Of a stretch of 64,000 nt of DNA, positions 17,884-27,722 are shown one piece after another (position 1 is the stretch's first letter; every line of letters begins with the position of its first letter). Below the pieces are notes generated by a model that saw only the letters and a list, made by a program, of their open reading frames with translations, was not told the origin of the DNA and searched no databases. The stretch comes from Psychromonas sp. 14N.309.X.WAT.B.A12 (lineage in GTDB: Bacteria; Pseudomonadota; Gammaproteobacteria; Enterobacterales; Psychromonadaceae), in assembly GCF_030397575.1 (NCBI RefSeq), contig NZ_JAPNXS010000001.1:496001-560000 (forward strand), written 5' to 3'. The position numbers were made by a program, and so were the translations under genes.

Positions 17884-19590
17884 TCAATCAACTAGTTTTG
17901 ATAACGACTTATCATAAAACTGAATGTTATTGTCCTTTCCCTGTTCTACTAACTTTAATGCTCTAACAGCTTGATGCAGTATAGTTCTGGCTTCAAGATC
18001 TTTACTTGGGAGTAACGTTAATCCAAAAGCACAATTAACAATAAATTGCTCATCCAATACTTTAAAAGGTATCTGTAAAGCAAACTCTAATTGCTTGGTT
18101 AATGCTAAAGCAACATCAGCCGCTTTTTCATATTCAGTGGCAATATCTTCATAAAAGATGGCAAATTGAAATTCTTGAATATGAGCAACAAAGTTTCCAT
18201 CTAGCTTATGTTTTTCTAATCTACGTGCAACAAGGTAAAGAAGTTCATTAATTTTATTTGAATCAGACAGTTGAGCAATATGTTTAAAGCGGTCACAATT
18301 GAATGCAATTAACACCCCTTGCTGTCCTTGTTGGTATAAACGTTTATTTTCTACCTCAATATGTAACAACAATTGCTCACGATCAGGCAAGTCAGATTTT
18401 TGTTCAATGATTTCACTCTCGACTTTAATATCCGCTAACATATCTTTGTATAAAGAAAGATCTATATGCGTACCAATTACACGTTTAGGGTTACCTTGAG
18501 TATCCCATGATACAGTTTGTCCACGACTTAGGATCCAACGGTATTCGCCATTGTAACATTTCATTCGATGGATATTTTCGAAGAAAGAATGAGAACCTGA
18601 AAAGTGTGCAGATAAATCTTCAAAAACTTTATATAAATCATCGGGATGAACGCGATGTTCCCACTCTGTAATATCATTAGAAATATTTTCTTTATGAAAT
18701 CCAAGCATCTCCTTCCAACGTTTTGAAAAGTAAACTTCACCACTATCGACATCCCAATCCCATACGCCGTCTCTTGCACCATTTAAGGCATTCGCCCAAC
18801 GTTGTTCGCGAACTTCTAAACGGTGAGTATTACTAGAAACATCTGCCACTAGCCGTATAAAAGCACGTTGCAATAAGCCAACTTCACCTAAGCCGGAAAC
18901 ATCGATACTACCTGGATTGTTAATATCGATGGAATTAACCGAAGCGATAAAACGCTTTAATGGAGTAACCACTAAAATATTAATGAGATAGACAAATAAA
19001 CATAGGGTCGCCAATAATACCAAGGTAAATTTAATTAACCTTAAAATACTCTCATATGCTAAGGCACTGAATGCACTTTTAAGAGAATAACGAATAAATA
19101 TCACACCATTAAATTTACGGTTTAAACTATTACCTTTGGATATCATCTGTAGTGGTGCGTATACTACTAACTCTTCATTTTCTTTGAATAGTTTAACTAT
19201 AATTTCATTTTTATTAATAACCCGATCTAATAACTCACCTTGATATTCTTGCAGTTGCAGCTTTGCAAACATGTATTTTTCACGGAAACGATTACTCAAA
19301 ACTACTTGTTGATTGTTATCAACAACAGCAACGGTTTTAACGTTTTCATTCAGTGCTGCTGTGGAAACAAAATCTTGTGCCTGAGACTTTTCTAATCGCA
19401 TTAATGAGTTAGATAACGAGGTTTGTAACTGACCGGCAAGGCCTTTTAAATCCTGTTCTGACTTTATATAAAGGTTGGCTTGTTGTTGACGATACTCCAT
19501 AAACAACACACTGCCCTGTAGCACAATAAAGATAACAATTAACAGTGCTGGCAATAGAATAATCAAAGAAAGGGAACGTAATTTATTCAT
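17884..19590 (-). CDS. Membrane sensor with HAMP, PAS and degenerate GGDEF domain
   Basis: 568 residues. TM1 about 8-30, a periplasmic or extracytoplasmic sensor about 31-180, TM2 about 190-212, a HAMP-like linker, a PAS domain with a PAC motif (ANALNGARDGVWDWD, YRWILSRGQTVSWD), and a C-terminal GGDEF-fold domain. The GGDEF signature is lost: where ARxGGDEFAIL is expected the protein has AHIQEFQFAIFYED. It therefore should not make c-di-GMP and more likely binds GTP or another partner. It overlaps the preceding lipoprotein gene by eight bases, so the binding protein probably supplies its signal. Confidence 0.85.
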   Translation of the reverse strand: MNKLRSLSLIILLPALLIVIFIVLQGSVLFMEYRQQQANLYIKSEQDLKGLAGQLQTSLSNSLMRLEKSQAQDFVSTAALNENVKTVAVVDNNQQVVLSNRFREKYMFAKLQLQEYQGELLDRVINKNEIIVKLFKENEELVVYAPLQMISKGNSLNRKFNGVIFIRYSLKSAFSALAYESILRLIKFTLVLLATLCLFVYLINILVVTPLKRFIASVNSIDINNPGSIDVSGLGEVGLLQRAFIRLVADVSSNTHRLEVREQRWANALNGARDGVWDWDVDSGEVYFSKRWKEMLGFHKENISNDITEWEHRVHPDDLYKVFEDLSAHFSGSHSFFENIHRMKCYNGEYRWILSRGQTVSWDTQGNPKRVIGTHIDLSLYKDMLADIKVESEIIEQKSDLPDREQLLLHIEVENKRLYQQGQQGVLIAFNCDRFKHIAQLSDSNKINELLYLVARRLEKHKLDGNFVAHIQEFQFAIFYEDIATEYEKAADVALALTKQLEFALQIPFKVLDEQFIVNCAFGLTLLPSKDLEARTILHQAVRALKLVEQGKDNNIQFYDKSLSKLVD

Positions 19591-20551
19591 AAATCGCTCT
19601 CTCTAAAATACGTGTTGAAATAAGGCTAGAGATATCTGTTTTAAAACTACCAAGCATACGTTTTTCAATCATGAGATCGCTCAGTTGTTGTGCTTGTAAT
19701 TCAATACTTGAAGGGGAACCTGATAAACGGAATAAGGCTTGTTTAGCATCAATAAATTGGGTGTTAGCCAACGCATTTTTAAGAATATAAGGATACAACT
19801 GTAAGCGAACTGACATAGACGTTAGTGCTTCTGCTGTATGTTTTTGATAAAACAGATGTGCACGATAAAACTGCCTTAAGAATTCTGAAATTTGTAGCTC
19901 TTTTTCATTAAATAGATCACCACGTGCAACCAGTACATTAACTATTGGCAAAGATAATTGATTTGAATTAATCAGCTCATGTGCTCCTAAACTAATCAAT
20001 TGTTGCTTCACTGGCTCTCGCACGATGAGTGCATCAATATTACTGAGTAAATAGGCATCTTTTACTTCATTTTGTTTAACTTCATAGAGTTGAACAGTTT
20101 GATTATTAAGGTCTGTCAACGTAAACACTTCATCAAGCAACAATGCCCCAGCCGCTTTATTTTCATAACCAATAGAATGCCATTTTAAATCGTTTAATGA
20201 TTTAATATCGGGTTTGGCCATCATCGCATCGCCACCTTTAGAACGATCAATCACTGATATTATTTTTAAATCGATACCGAGTGCAACCAAAGTTAAAACT
20301 TCATCTAAAGATAAAAAAGCCAAGTCTAACTTTCCTGTCTGAAATGCTTGAATCACACTAGTAGAAGAAGTTAATTCTAATAATGAATATTGTCGCTCAT
20401 CCAAGTACCCTAATTCATCTGCCAAAAAGGCAAATTCAAAATTTGGCCAAGGGGCTGCGCCCACTGTTAATGGCTTTTGATATGGAGCACAACTTACCAA
20501 GGTAAAAAACAAAATAAAAGTCGAGATTAATCTATAAGTAATAAAGTTCAT
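19583..20551 (-). CDS. Solute-binding lipoprotein (NMT1/SsuA-like)
   Basis: 322 residues with a lipoprotein signal ending LVSC, so it is anchored in the periplasm. The mature part fits periplasmic binding proteins of the NMT1/SsuA type: PLTVGAAPWPNFEFAFLADELGY, then SSTSVIQAFQTGKLDLAFLSLDEVL. No permease or ATPase lies nearby. It overlaps the gene for the membrane sensor with a dead GGDEF domain, so it probably acts as a ligand-binding partner of that sensor rather than in transport. The ligand is unknown; relatives bind sulfonates, nitrate or pyrimidine precursors. Confidence 0.8.
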   Translation of the reverse strand: MNFITYRLISTFILFFTLVSCAPYQKPLTVGAAPWPNFEFAFLADELGYLDERQYSLLELTSSTSVIQAFQTGKLDLAFLSLDEVLTLVALGIDLKIISVIDRSKGGDAMMAKPDIKSLNDLKWHSIGYENKAAGALLLDEVFTLTDLNNQTVQLYEVKQNEVKDAYLLSNIDALIVREPVKQQLISLGAHELINSNQLSLPIVNVLVARGDLFNEKELQISEFLRQFYRAHLFYQKHTAEALTSMSVRLQLYPYILKNALANTQFIDAKQALFRLSGSPSSIELQAQQLSDLMIEKRMLGSFKTDISSLISTRILERAIYE

Positions 20552-20610
20552 AAAACCATTAGTAATAAAGATGTTTAATAGAGGAAGGATGATTTTACAT
20601 AGTAATGCGC

Positions 20611-20646
20611 ATAAAAAATAGCGTGTAAAGATTTACACGCTATTTT
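20611..20646 (-). terminator. Intrinsic terminator after htpX
   Basis: AAAATAGCGTGT pairs with ACACGCTATTTT around the centre AAAGATTT. Read on the minus strand the stem is followed by TTTTTTAT. It lies 40 bases past the htpX stop. Confidence 0.8.
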
Positions 20647-20685
20647 AATAAATTATTGAGAGTTAAACCGTGTTATGGAGAATAA

Positions 20686-21561
20686 TTACATCATTTGACT
20701 GTTTTGCAACGCTTTTATGCGATCTTCCAAAGGCGGATGTGACATAAATAAACTACTTTTCTTCTTACCTGAAATACCAAAGGCCATTAAACTGCCTTCT
20801 AATTTAGGCTCTGAATTAAGTTGTAATCGTTTTAACGCCGCGATCATTTTTTCTTTACCTACCAAAGCAGCAGATCCTGAATCAGCACTAAATTCACGTT
20901 TACGAGAGTAATACATGACAATGGTACTTGCTAAAATACCGAACACCATCTCTAAGATGAATACAATAATAAAGTAAGAGAAACCGTGACCAGAACTTTC
21001 ATCGTCATTACTACGCATCGCGTTATCGATAAACCCACCAATTACACGAGCTAGGAAGATAACGAAGGTATTTACTACACCTTGAATTAATGCAAGTGTC
21101 ACCATATCGCCGTTGGCAACATGACTAATTTCATGTGCCAATACCGCTTCAGCTTCATCTTGAGTCATTTGCTCAAGCAACCCAGTACTCACTGCTACTA
21201 ATGCACTATTTTTCTTCATTCCTGTTGCAAATGCATTCATATCTGGTGCAGGATAAATAGCAACTTCTGGCATAGCAATGCCTGCTTTAGATGCTTGCTG
21301 TTTAACTGTATCGAGTAACCAACGCTCTCTCGCGTTGCTTGGATTAGTGATGACTACTGCACCAGTGCTTTTTTTCGCCATCCATTTTGACATCGCAAGT
21401 GAAATAAAAGAACCACCAAAACCAAATACTGTCGCTAATACTAATAAACCGCCCATGCTTCTAGAGTTTAATCCAGTAACAGAGAAAACAATACTTAATA
21501 CAATACCTAGCACTAATACCACGGCTAAGTTAGTTAATAGGAATAATGCAATACGTTTCAT
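20686..21561 (-). CDS. htpX: Membrane-bound zinc metalloprotease HtpX
   Basis: 291 residues, close to E. coli HtpX (293). Two N-terminal membrane segments, then [13 protein letters not shown]-like context, the zinc site HEISH in [13 protein letters not shown] with a downstream Glu in [10 protein letters not shown], and two further membrane helices (about 155-215). It degrades misfolded inner-membrane proteins together with FtsH. It is transcribed alone, divergently from ppiC, and closed by its own terminator. Confidence 0.95.
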   Translation of the reverse strand: MKRIALFLLTNLAVVLVLGIVLSIVFSVTGLNSRSMGGLLVLATVFGFGGSFISLAMSKWMAKKSTGAVVITNPSNARERWLLDTVKQQASKAGIAMPEVAIYPAPDMNAFATGMKKNSALVAVSTGLLEQMTQDEAEAVLAHEISHVANGDMVTLALIQGVVNTFVIFLARVIGGFIDNAMRSNDDESSGHGFSYFIIVFILEMVFGILASTIVMYYSRKREFSADSGSAALVGKEKMIAALKRLQLNSEPKLEGSLMAFGISGKKKSSLFMSHPPLEDRIKALQNSQMM

Positions 21562-21726
21562 GTTGACCTCAACTTATAAATAACGATTTATCGACATAAT
21601 ATGACTTTATTAAAAAGATGCAAGTAAATATTTATCAAAAATGCGCAGATTTGTCAGTGGAATTTGCACCTTGTAAATTCTGCCGTTACAATCCCTTCCC
21701 ACTTTTTTAATACTTAAGGAATTACC

Positions 21727-22008
21727 ATGGCTTTAGCTCAAGCGCGTCATATTTTAGTAAGCTCAGAAGAACAATGCATTGCATTAAAAAATGAGATTGA
21801 AGCAGGCACTGATTTTGGTTCAGCAGCAAAACAACACTCTTCATGCCCATCTGGTGCGCAAGGTGGTGATCTAGGTGAATTTGGTCCAGGAATGATGGTA
21901 CCAGAGTTCGATAAAGTTGTTTTTAGTGCACCAGTTGGTGAAGTACAAGGTCCAGTAAAAACACAATTTGGTTACCACTTATTAGAAGTAACTAAACGTA
22001 ACGATTAA
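21727..22008 (+). CDS. ppiC: Parvulin-type peptidyl-prolyl isomerase PpiC
   Basis: 93 residues, a single parvulin domain with no signal peptide, as in cytoplasmic PpiC. It begins with ALAQARHILVSSEEQC and carries the family segments SSCPSGAQGGDLGEFGPG, VPEFDKVVF and TQFGYHLLEV. It catalyses cis-trans isomerisation of X-Pro bonds. AAGGA stands seven bases before the ATG. Single gene, ended by the terminator at 22031. Confidence 0.95.
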   Translation: MALAQARHILVSSEEQCIALKNEIEAGTDFGSAAKQHSSCPSGAQGGDLGEFGPGMMVPEFDKVVFSAPVGEVQGPVKTQFGYHLLEVTKRND

Positions 22009-22030
22009 TATTTATCGGATATGCAATATA

Positions 22031-22057
22031 AAAAAACCGCCATTGGCGGTTTTTTTA
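22031..22057. terminator. Bidirectional intrinsic terminator
   Basis: AAAAAACCGCC-ATT-GGCGGTTTTTT: a GC-rich stem with A-tract and T-tract on either side. It can end both ppiC (+) and the convergent symporter gene (-). Confidence 0.92.
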
Positions 22058-22076
22058 TAAAATTAAATTCTAAGTA

Positions 22077-23471
22077 TTAGTTAACAAAATTAAGTAACCC
22101 AATAGAGTTAACAAAAACACATAAAATAGCAACCGGTGCGATCCAACGTAATAAATTAATGACTATAGTAAATTGAACACCACTCAAATTGAGCTCTTCT
22201 TTAACCATCTCTTTATTCATTTTCCAACCGACAAACAACGCAATAAATAAACCGCCTAAAGGAAGTAAGATGTTAGCAGTAACATAATCTAAAAATTCAA
22301 ATAGATTATTGCCCATACCAAAAGATATTTTAGTCCAGTCTTCTCCTGAAAAAGAAAATATCGTGAGTAGCGAGACCAACCAAATACACAGACCCGCAAC
22401 ACAACCAGCTTTAAAACGGGAAAGTCCTTGCCTTTCTGCTAGATAAGCTGCAGTGGGTTCAAGCATTGCAATTGCTGAAGTAAATGCTGCAAACACAATC
22501 ATGATAAAAAATAGCGAGCCAAACAGATCGCCAAAAGGCATGTTACCAAAAGCCACTGATAAAGATTGGAATAATAAACCAGGGCCAGCAGTGGGCTCTA
22601 ATCCACTGGCAAATACAATTGGATAAATGGCTAAACCTGCAATGAGTGCAACAATAGTATCTGCAATGGCAATCATCACTGAGGATTTAGCAATTGAAAC
22701 GTTCTGAGGTAAATAAGCACCGAATACCATCATGATACCAGAAGCCAAGCTCAAGGTGAAAAATGCATGTCCAAGAGCAACTAACACACCTTCAATGGTT
22801 AGTTTAGAAAAGTCGACATCAAACATAAAGGAGAATGCTGCATTGAAGTTTCCTACTATCGATGAATAAATCATTATACTAACCAGTAAGAATAAAAGTG
22901 CAGGCATTAAATAGCTTACCGCTTTCTCTAAACCTGCTTTTACACCTCTAGTAATAACTATTACCACGCCAATCACAATCAAGGTAGTCCAGAACAGTAA
23001 TTGATGACTATCAGTAATCAAACCAATAAATAGTTGTTGAATTGCGTCAGTATGTGTACTTGGGTTTGCCGCTGCAGCACTTAACTCACCGGATGCTGCA
23101 AAATAAACATAAGCAGCAGCCCAACCTGCAATGACGACATAGAAACTTAATACCAAGAAACCAGCAACAACGCCCATACTACCAATGATTGACCAATACG
23201 AAGACCTTTGTGATTCAATGGCACAATGCGCTGCGGCATTAGCAGGTGAAGAGCGACCACGTTTCCCGATCACCACTTCAGCCATCATCACAGGTATACC
23301 AATAAACAGAATACAAAGTAGATAAACCAGCACAAACGCACCACCACCGTTTTCTCCCATGATATATGGAAACTTCCAAATATTACCGAGTCCAACGGCT
23401 GCGCCTGTAGCGGCAAGAATATACGCGTATCGACTTGACCATCGATTAGATACATTTGAGTCAGTAGTCAT
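22077..23471 (-). CDS. Sodium-dependent neurotransmitter-type symporter (NSS/SLC6)
   Basis: About 464 residues and 11-12 membrane helices. The start is diagnostic: WSSRYAYILAATGAAVGLGNIWKFPY is the NSS signature, holding the unwound TM1 that binds sodium and substrate. Also visible are GGGAFVLVYLL and a TM6 region FFTLSLASGIMMVFGAYL. The protein is a Na+-coupled amino acid or amine importer of the LeuT fold. The substrate cannot be read from sequence. ATG 23471 is chosen as the usual start shortly before the signature; the frame opens up to 23525. Confidence 0.9.
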   Translation of the reverse strand: MTTDSNVSNRWSSRYAYILAATGAAVGLGNIWKFPYIMGENGGGAFVLVYLLCILFIGIPVMMAEVVIGKRGRSSPANAAAHCAIESQRSSYWSIIGSMGVVAGFLVLSFYVVIAGWAAAYVYFAASGELSAAAANPSTHTDAIQQLFIGLITDSHQLLFWTTLIVIGVVIVITRGVKAGLEKAVSYLMPALLFLLVSIMIYSSIVGNFNAAFSFMFDVDFSKLTIEGVLVALGHAFFTLSLASGIMMVFGAYLPQNVSIAKSSVMIAIADTIVALIAGLAIYPIVFASGLEPTAGPGLLFQSLSVAFGNMPFGDLFGSLFFIMIVFAAFTSAIAMLEPTAAYLAERQGLSRFKAGCVAGLCIWLVSLLTIFSFSGEDWTKISFGMGNNLFEFLDYVTANILLPLGGLFIALFVGWKMNKEMVKEELNLSGVQFTIVINLLRWIAPVAILCVFVNSIGLLNFVN

Positions 23472-23747
23472 CAAAAAACCATATGTAATTAAAAAGGTGG
23501 CCTTTATAGACATATCGAATAACAATTACAAGTAGAGTATGGATAACTAAAGGTAATAAAGCATAAAAATTCTGGCGTTAAAGTAAAAAAGTGGAGAAAG
23601 GAAGATATTTTCAACTTATTGAGCGAATAAAACGCAGAATGAGTAAGCCATCAGTTTGATTTTATAAAAAATAATTATAGTAACCAAAATAGGATATATC
23701 ATCGCTGCATTTATTTCGTTGAGCAATAAGCTAACTATGTAGAAACA

Positions 23748-24302
23748 TTACCCAGCGTTTTGAAACGATACCCACTCTTGAGGTTGAGAAGAAAGGCAAG
23801 GCGTTAACTTATCTACAGTGACCTTAATGATTTGAAATTGTTTGAACTCTTTACCATTAGAAAAGTGGTGGCATTGGTCAAATAACATGCATAAGCAGAA
23901 ATTATCTTGTTGTTCTAATACCATATATTTTGCTGATTCCATTTCGCCTGTTGTGGTTAACATCGCCAACTCACCATTATTGTAATGGTTGATGGCCTGT
24001 TCAGATGTTTGAAACAACCAGCTTTTAGGCATAATAGGTTTGTGGAACACATCTATCGCAATTAAATGTAAGATAATTTTACAACGAAGTGATTCTTCAA
24101 AATGACTTAAAGAATCACTTTCAAATAACTCGATATAGCGCGTCACATCCTCAACCGTAAAAGAGATAACTTGGCTTTCTTGTAAACGCAGCATATTCGA
24201 TTGATAAACAATTGGAAAAGTGCGGTCACGATCAACAACAGACAATTTACCCTGCTCTTGATCAAATACCCATTGCCACTCTGCCTTTGGAATAAAATCC
24301 AT
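23748..24302 (-). CDS. zapC: Cell division protein ZapC
   Basis: 184 residues, the family's usual length. WQWVFDQEQGKLSVVD at the N-terminus, the central FTVEDVTRYIELFE and MPKSWLF match ZapC (YcbW), which binds FtsZ and promotes bundling of its protofilaments at the Z-ring. The position supports the call: as in E. coli it is next to pyrD, here 26 bases downstream on the same strand, so the two are probably co-transcribed. Confidence 0.85.
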   Translation of the reverse strand: MDFIPKAEWQWVFDQEQGKLSVVDRDRTFPIVYQSNMLRLQESQVISFTVEDVTRYIELFESDSLSHFEESLRCKIILHLIAIDVFHKPIMPKSWLFQTSEQAINHYNNGELAMLTTTGEMESAKYMVLEQQDNFCLCMLFDQCHHFSNGKEFKQFQIIKVTVDKLTPCLSSQPQEWVSFQNAG

Positions 24303-24328
24303 CTTGTTTACCTCTTTATGTTAACGTA

Positions 24329-25339
24329 TTAAATATGATTAACGATATTTTTGATCAAGCCAGGACCTTGATAAATAAAACCAGAATAAACTTGTACTAA
24401 GCTTGCTCCAGCATTTATTTTTTCTTTTGCAGCCATTACGCTATCAATACCGCCTACACCAATAATTGGAATTTCACCTTTAAGGTGTGCAGCAAACTTG
24501 GCGATAACTTCAGTGCTTTTATGTTGTACTGGACGACCACTTAAGCCACCTGCTTCTGCTGCATGTGACATACCTTTAATCATCTCCCTATCAAGGGTTG
24601 TATTGGTTGCGATTAAACCATCAATTTTATATTTTAGTAAAGATTGTGCAATAGATTCAATCTCTTCATCATTTAGGTCAGGAGCAACTTTTAACGCGAT
24701 AGGTACATATTTTTCGTGCTTCTTAGCTAGAGCTTGTTGGCGTTCTTTTAACGACATAAGCAGATCATCTAATGCTTCACCGTATTGTAAACTTCTTAAT
24801 CCAGGCGTATTAGGCGAAGAAATATTTACAGCAATATAACCTGCATGTGGATAGACCTTTTCCATGCATATTAAATAATCTTCTTTACCTTGTTCAACAG
24901 GTGTATGGATATTTTTACCAATATTAATCCCAATAACACCTTTGAATTCGCTGTTTTTAACATTCTCGATTAAATTATCAACACCATCATTATTAAAGCC
25001 CATGCGGTTAATAATCCCTTCACCTTCTAATACTCGGAATAAACGCGGTGAAGGATTGCCTGGTTGACCAACGGGAGTCACTGTACCTACTTCAACATGA
25101 CCAAACCCCATTGCACCGAAAGCATCGATACACTCTGCATTTTTATCTAAACCAGCCGCTAAGCCAACTGAGTTTGGAAAGGTAAGTCCCATTACTGTTA
25201 CAGGTCGTTGTTGAACTCGTTGTCGGTAGAAAAGATCTAATACGGTACCGTGAGTTAATTTAAGCTGCTTGATTGAAAGATCGTGCGCCTTTTCTGGATT
25301 CATTTTGAATAAAAAACTGCGCATAATTCGATATAACAT
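24329..25339 (-). CDS. pyrD: Dihydroorotate dehydrogenase (quinone), class 2
   Basis: 336 residues (E. coli PyrD 336). An N-terminal membrane-associating helix ([22 protein letters not shown]) marks class 2. The FMN barrel follows with [44 protein letters not shown] (with the catalytic Ser just before) and IPIIGVGGI. It oxidises dihydroorotate to orotate with electrons going to quinone, the fourth step of pyrimidine synthesis. It heads a pyrD-zapC pair. Confidence 0.97.
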   Translation of the reverse strand: MLYRIMRSFLFKMNPEKAHDLSIKQLKLTHGTVLDLFYRQRVQQRPVTVMGLTFPNSVGLAAGLDKNAECIDAFGAMGFGHVEVGTVTPVGQPGNPSPRLFRVLEGEGIINRMGFNNDGVDNLIENVKNSEFKGVIGINIGKNIHTPVEQGKEDYLICMEKVYPHAGYIAVNISSPNTPGLRSLQYGEALDDLLMSLKERQQALAKKHEKYVPIALKVAPDLNDEEIESIAQSLLKYKIDGLIATNTTLDREMIKGMSHAAEAGGLSGRPVQHKSTEVIAKFAAHLKGEIPIIGVGGIDSVMAAKEKINAGASLVQVYSGFIYQGPGLIKNIVNHI

Positions 25340-25549
25340 AGTAAGGCCTTATAAGTAGTAGGTAACTGATGATTAACACTTAACTCGTTGTCTAGTATAA
25401 ACTAGCAAATTGTAGGGCCATAATAACAAATAGCCATGTGCTAAGCATACAACTTTGTGATATTCCTGCATTAATACCTGTCACAGTAATCCATAGTGCA
25501 TATTGAAAACGATTAAATAAAGATAAGTTGAATGGTTTAAAAAAATCAA

Positions 25550-25583
25550 AAAAGCAAATAAACCTATTTAATAGGTTTATTGC
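25550..25583 (-). terminator. Intrinsic terminator for the exported 295-residue protein gene
   Basis: AATAAACCTAT (25557-25567) pairs with ATAGGTTTATT (25571-25581). On the minus strand the stem is followed by TTTGCTTTTTTG. It lies just past the stop of the gene at 25606. Confidence 0.75.
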
Positions 25584-25605
25584 TAAAAGAAGACGTTGTT
25601 AGAGG

Positions 25606-26493
25606 TTAATTAATGCTTAAAGCTGGATATTGGTAAATACGGGCGCGCCACCCTTTTAACCACGCACTTTCATCACGCGGTGCATTATCGACTCTTCTGG
25701 TGAGCATCTGATCTGCGGAGACGGCAAAGTTAAGAAGCAAATCTGAACGTTGGTCGGGCATGTTCAGTAAAACTTGTTTTAATCCCCAGCCTTCTCCTTG
25801 GTAACGTTCATCTTCAGCCACTCCTTCACCTTTGAAATTAATATAATCTAATAAAGCAAACGTACCTTCTGGTGTGGCACTAAGTTCATTTACTATTTGA
25901 CTGATCTTTTGCTTTTCTGTGTCAGTGCTTGAATCTAAGATAACCGGAACGCCCCTTTCAAGACGTTTTATAATAAAGGTTGCTTGAAGGGATAGGGTCG
26001 ATTCCATTAAGTCTCTTAATTCGGTTAATTGTTCATTATCAAATTTTTCATAAAAGTCAGCCCTATTTTTCCATGGCGCAGTTTTAGCTGTTAATAACCA
26101 ATCAGGAACGGCAATATTATTATCAACTAAATAGTTTAATAAGGCTGGAAACTGCTCTACATAAGGCCCTTTTTCTTCACTTGGATACCAAATGAAATGA
26201 CCTATTCCTAGAGAAGGAAAAGCTTCATTTCTATTCCATACGGTAAGGTACTCTTTTTTACCAGCACCTTCATTCTTCCAAATTAAGGTCGCTAACTTAT
26301 CTATTTGCGATTTAGAAAGAGTAATTGAATATTGTTGCGCTAATAATTTCATTGGAACGAAAATAAAAAGTGGCGCCGTAAGGGACAAAATTAATAACAA
26401 AATACGCACGGATAAAAAGCCTGATTTAACTAATAAGTTGAAATTAGAGGCAGCTCTATCGAGAAAGTTCAATAAGTCTAAATATTTAATCAT
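25606..26493 (-). CDS. Conserved exported protein of unknown function
   Basis: 295 residues with an N-terminal membrane or signal segment (about 27-50). The mature part has the striking block IWKNEGAGKKEYLTVWNRNE, then FPSLGIGHFIWYP, a pattern I associate with an uncharacterised bacterial family that resembles lysozyme-type hydrolases in its Glu-rich start. The tail GEGVAEDERYQGEGWGLKQVL and RRVDNAPRDESAWLKGW is also well conserved in character. Peptidoglycan hydrolysis is a guess only. It is followed by its own terminator and preceded by a small gene of unknown role. Confidence 0.6.
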   Translation of the reverse strand: MIKYLDLLNFLDRAASNFNLLVKSGFLSVRILLLILSLTAPLFIFVPMKLLAQQYSITLSKSQIDKLATLIWKNEGAGKKEYLTVWNRNEAFPSLGIGHFIWYPSEEKGPYVEQFPALLNYLVDNNIAVPDWLLTAKTAPWKNRADFYEKFDNEQLTELRDLMESTLSLQATFIIKRLERGVPVILDSSTDTEKQKISQIVNELSATPEGTFALLDYINFKGEGVAEDERYQGEGWGLKQVLLNMPDQRSDLLLNFAVSADQMLTRRVDNAPRDESAWLKGWRARIYQYPALSIN

Positions 26494-26535
26494 TTAGTTA
26501 ATCAATTGGTTAATAAGGAGTAAGAAAGGAATTAT

Positions 26536-26835
26536 CTAGACAACAAAATGAAAACTCATACTGTCAATGAGTCGCTCACGTTTTTCTTGTGTTGAAACCT
26601 GGCGGTAAGCATCAAGCGCATCACGCTCTTTCGCTGAAGGTTGGTCATAGCCGATAGTATCGTTAATTGATTGCTCTTGTTGTTCAGAAAGTGCTAAAGA
26701 AAATGAGGTATTTTCTTTAGCACTGACAGGTACAATGTCTTGTGAAGGTGATGGCTTATCACTTTTTTTTAATTGCGACACATTCCCCGTATTAGCAGGA
26801 ATGTTATTAGTCGCAAGATTATTGTATATAGCCAT
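26536..26835 (-). CDS. Small hydrophilic protein of unknown function
   Basis: 99 residues with no signal or membrane segment. The N-terminal two thirds are polar and low in complexity (Asn, Ser, Gln). The last third, PSAKERDALDAYRQVSTQEKR followed by DSMSFHFVV, looks like a short conserved helix and tail. It starts with ATG at 26835 and lies between tsaB and the exported protein gene on the same strand. I do not recognise the family. Confidence 0.55.
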   Translation of the reverse strand: MAIYNNLATNNIPANTGNVSQLKKSDKPSPSQDIVPVSAKENTSFSLALSEQQEQSINDTIGYDQPSAKERDALDAYRQVSTQEKRERLIDSMSFHFVV

Positions 26836-26886
26836 CTATCACTCACATTAACAGTAAACTAAAATAAGAGTTTACATTATAGACAA

Positions 26887-27603
26887 TTATTCTCTTCCTG
26901 GCAGCTTTTTCCACGTCACCGTGTCACGTAAATACACTGGCGTTGCCGATTCAGGTTCAACTGCTTGGTTATCATTAATCAATAATGTTGCAGCCTTAAG
27001 CATAAATTGTGCATCTGGATATAGTATTTCAGTTTGTTGGCATCCTTCAAAGAAAGTTAATAGCTCAGGATAAGCTACCCAGCCGGTACCCACTAAAGTA
27101 CTAGCCTTTTGTACACTTAACCCTTGTGTTTGATACGTTTCTATTAAAGTCTCGGGCTTTATCACCACTTCTTTTTCTTGTAGTGTCATCACACCATCTT
27201 GCTTACAATATTGCGCAAAGTACACCTCACCCATGCGTGCATCTATCGCTGCATAAACGTTATTACAAGTTGGATCATTGACTAATGCTTGTTGAGCCAT
27301 TGCTTGTAATGTAGAAACACCGACCATTTTTTTCTCTAGACCATAAGCTAGTCCTTGAGCAATACTGATACCAATTCTTACACCAGTAAAACTTCCAGGC
27401 CCTTGCCCATACGCAATCACATCAATATCGGCTAAAGTTAGATTCGCTTGTTTCACTACATCATTCACTGTTGGAAGTATTTTTTGGGTATGTTCTCTAG
27501 GCGCTAACATAAAGTGATGGGTTGTTGTATCACTTGTTGATAATGCAACAGAGCAAGCTTCTGTTGATGAGTCGATACACAGAATGTTTAATGAAGATGA
27601 CAT
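26887..27603 (-). CDS. tsaB: tRNA threonylcarbamoyladenosine synthesis protein TsaB
   Basis: 238 residues (E. coli 231). ASKHA-fold features: ILCIDSSTEACSVAL, LPTVNDVVKQANL, YGQGPGSFTGVRIG and AIDARMGEVYFA. TsaB with TsaD and TsaE makes the t6A37 modification of ANN-decoding tRNAs and is essential in many bacteria. It lies directly downstream of yoaA, the arrangement also seen in E. coli. Confidence 0.95.
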   Translation of the reverse strand: MSSSLNILCIDSSTEACSVALSTSDTTTHHFMLAPREHTQKILPTVNDVVKQANLTLADIDVIAYGQGPGSFTGVRIGISIAQGLAYGLEKKMVGVSTLQAMAQQALVNDPTCNNVYAAIDARMGEVYFAQYCKQDGVMTLQEKEVVIKPETLIETYQTQGLSVQKASTLVGTGWVAYPELLTFFEGCQQTEILYPDAQFMLKAATLLINDNQAVEPESATPVYLRDTVTWKKLPGRE

Positions 27604-27722
27604 AAATCGCCTATTTTATAAATATGAAAATAATATTGTTACTCATAAGAAGTCATTGCATAGCAGAATTAAACATAAAATGACTTTGTGATTAATAACC
27701 AACTTTGAAATGGCTGGGTATA

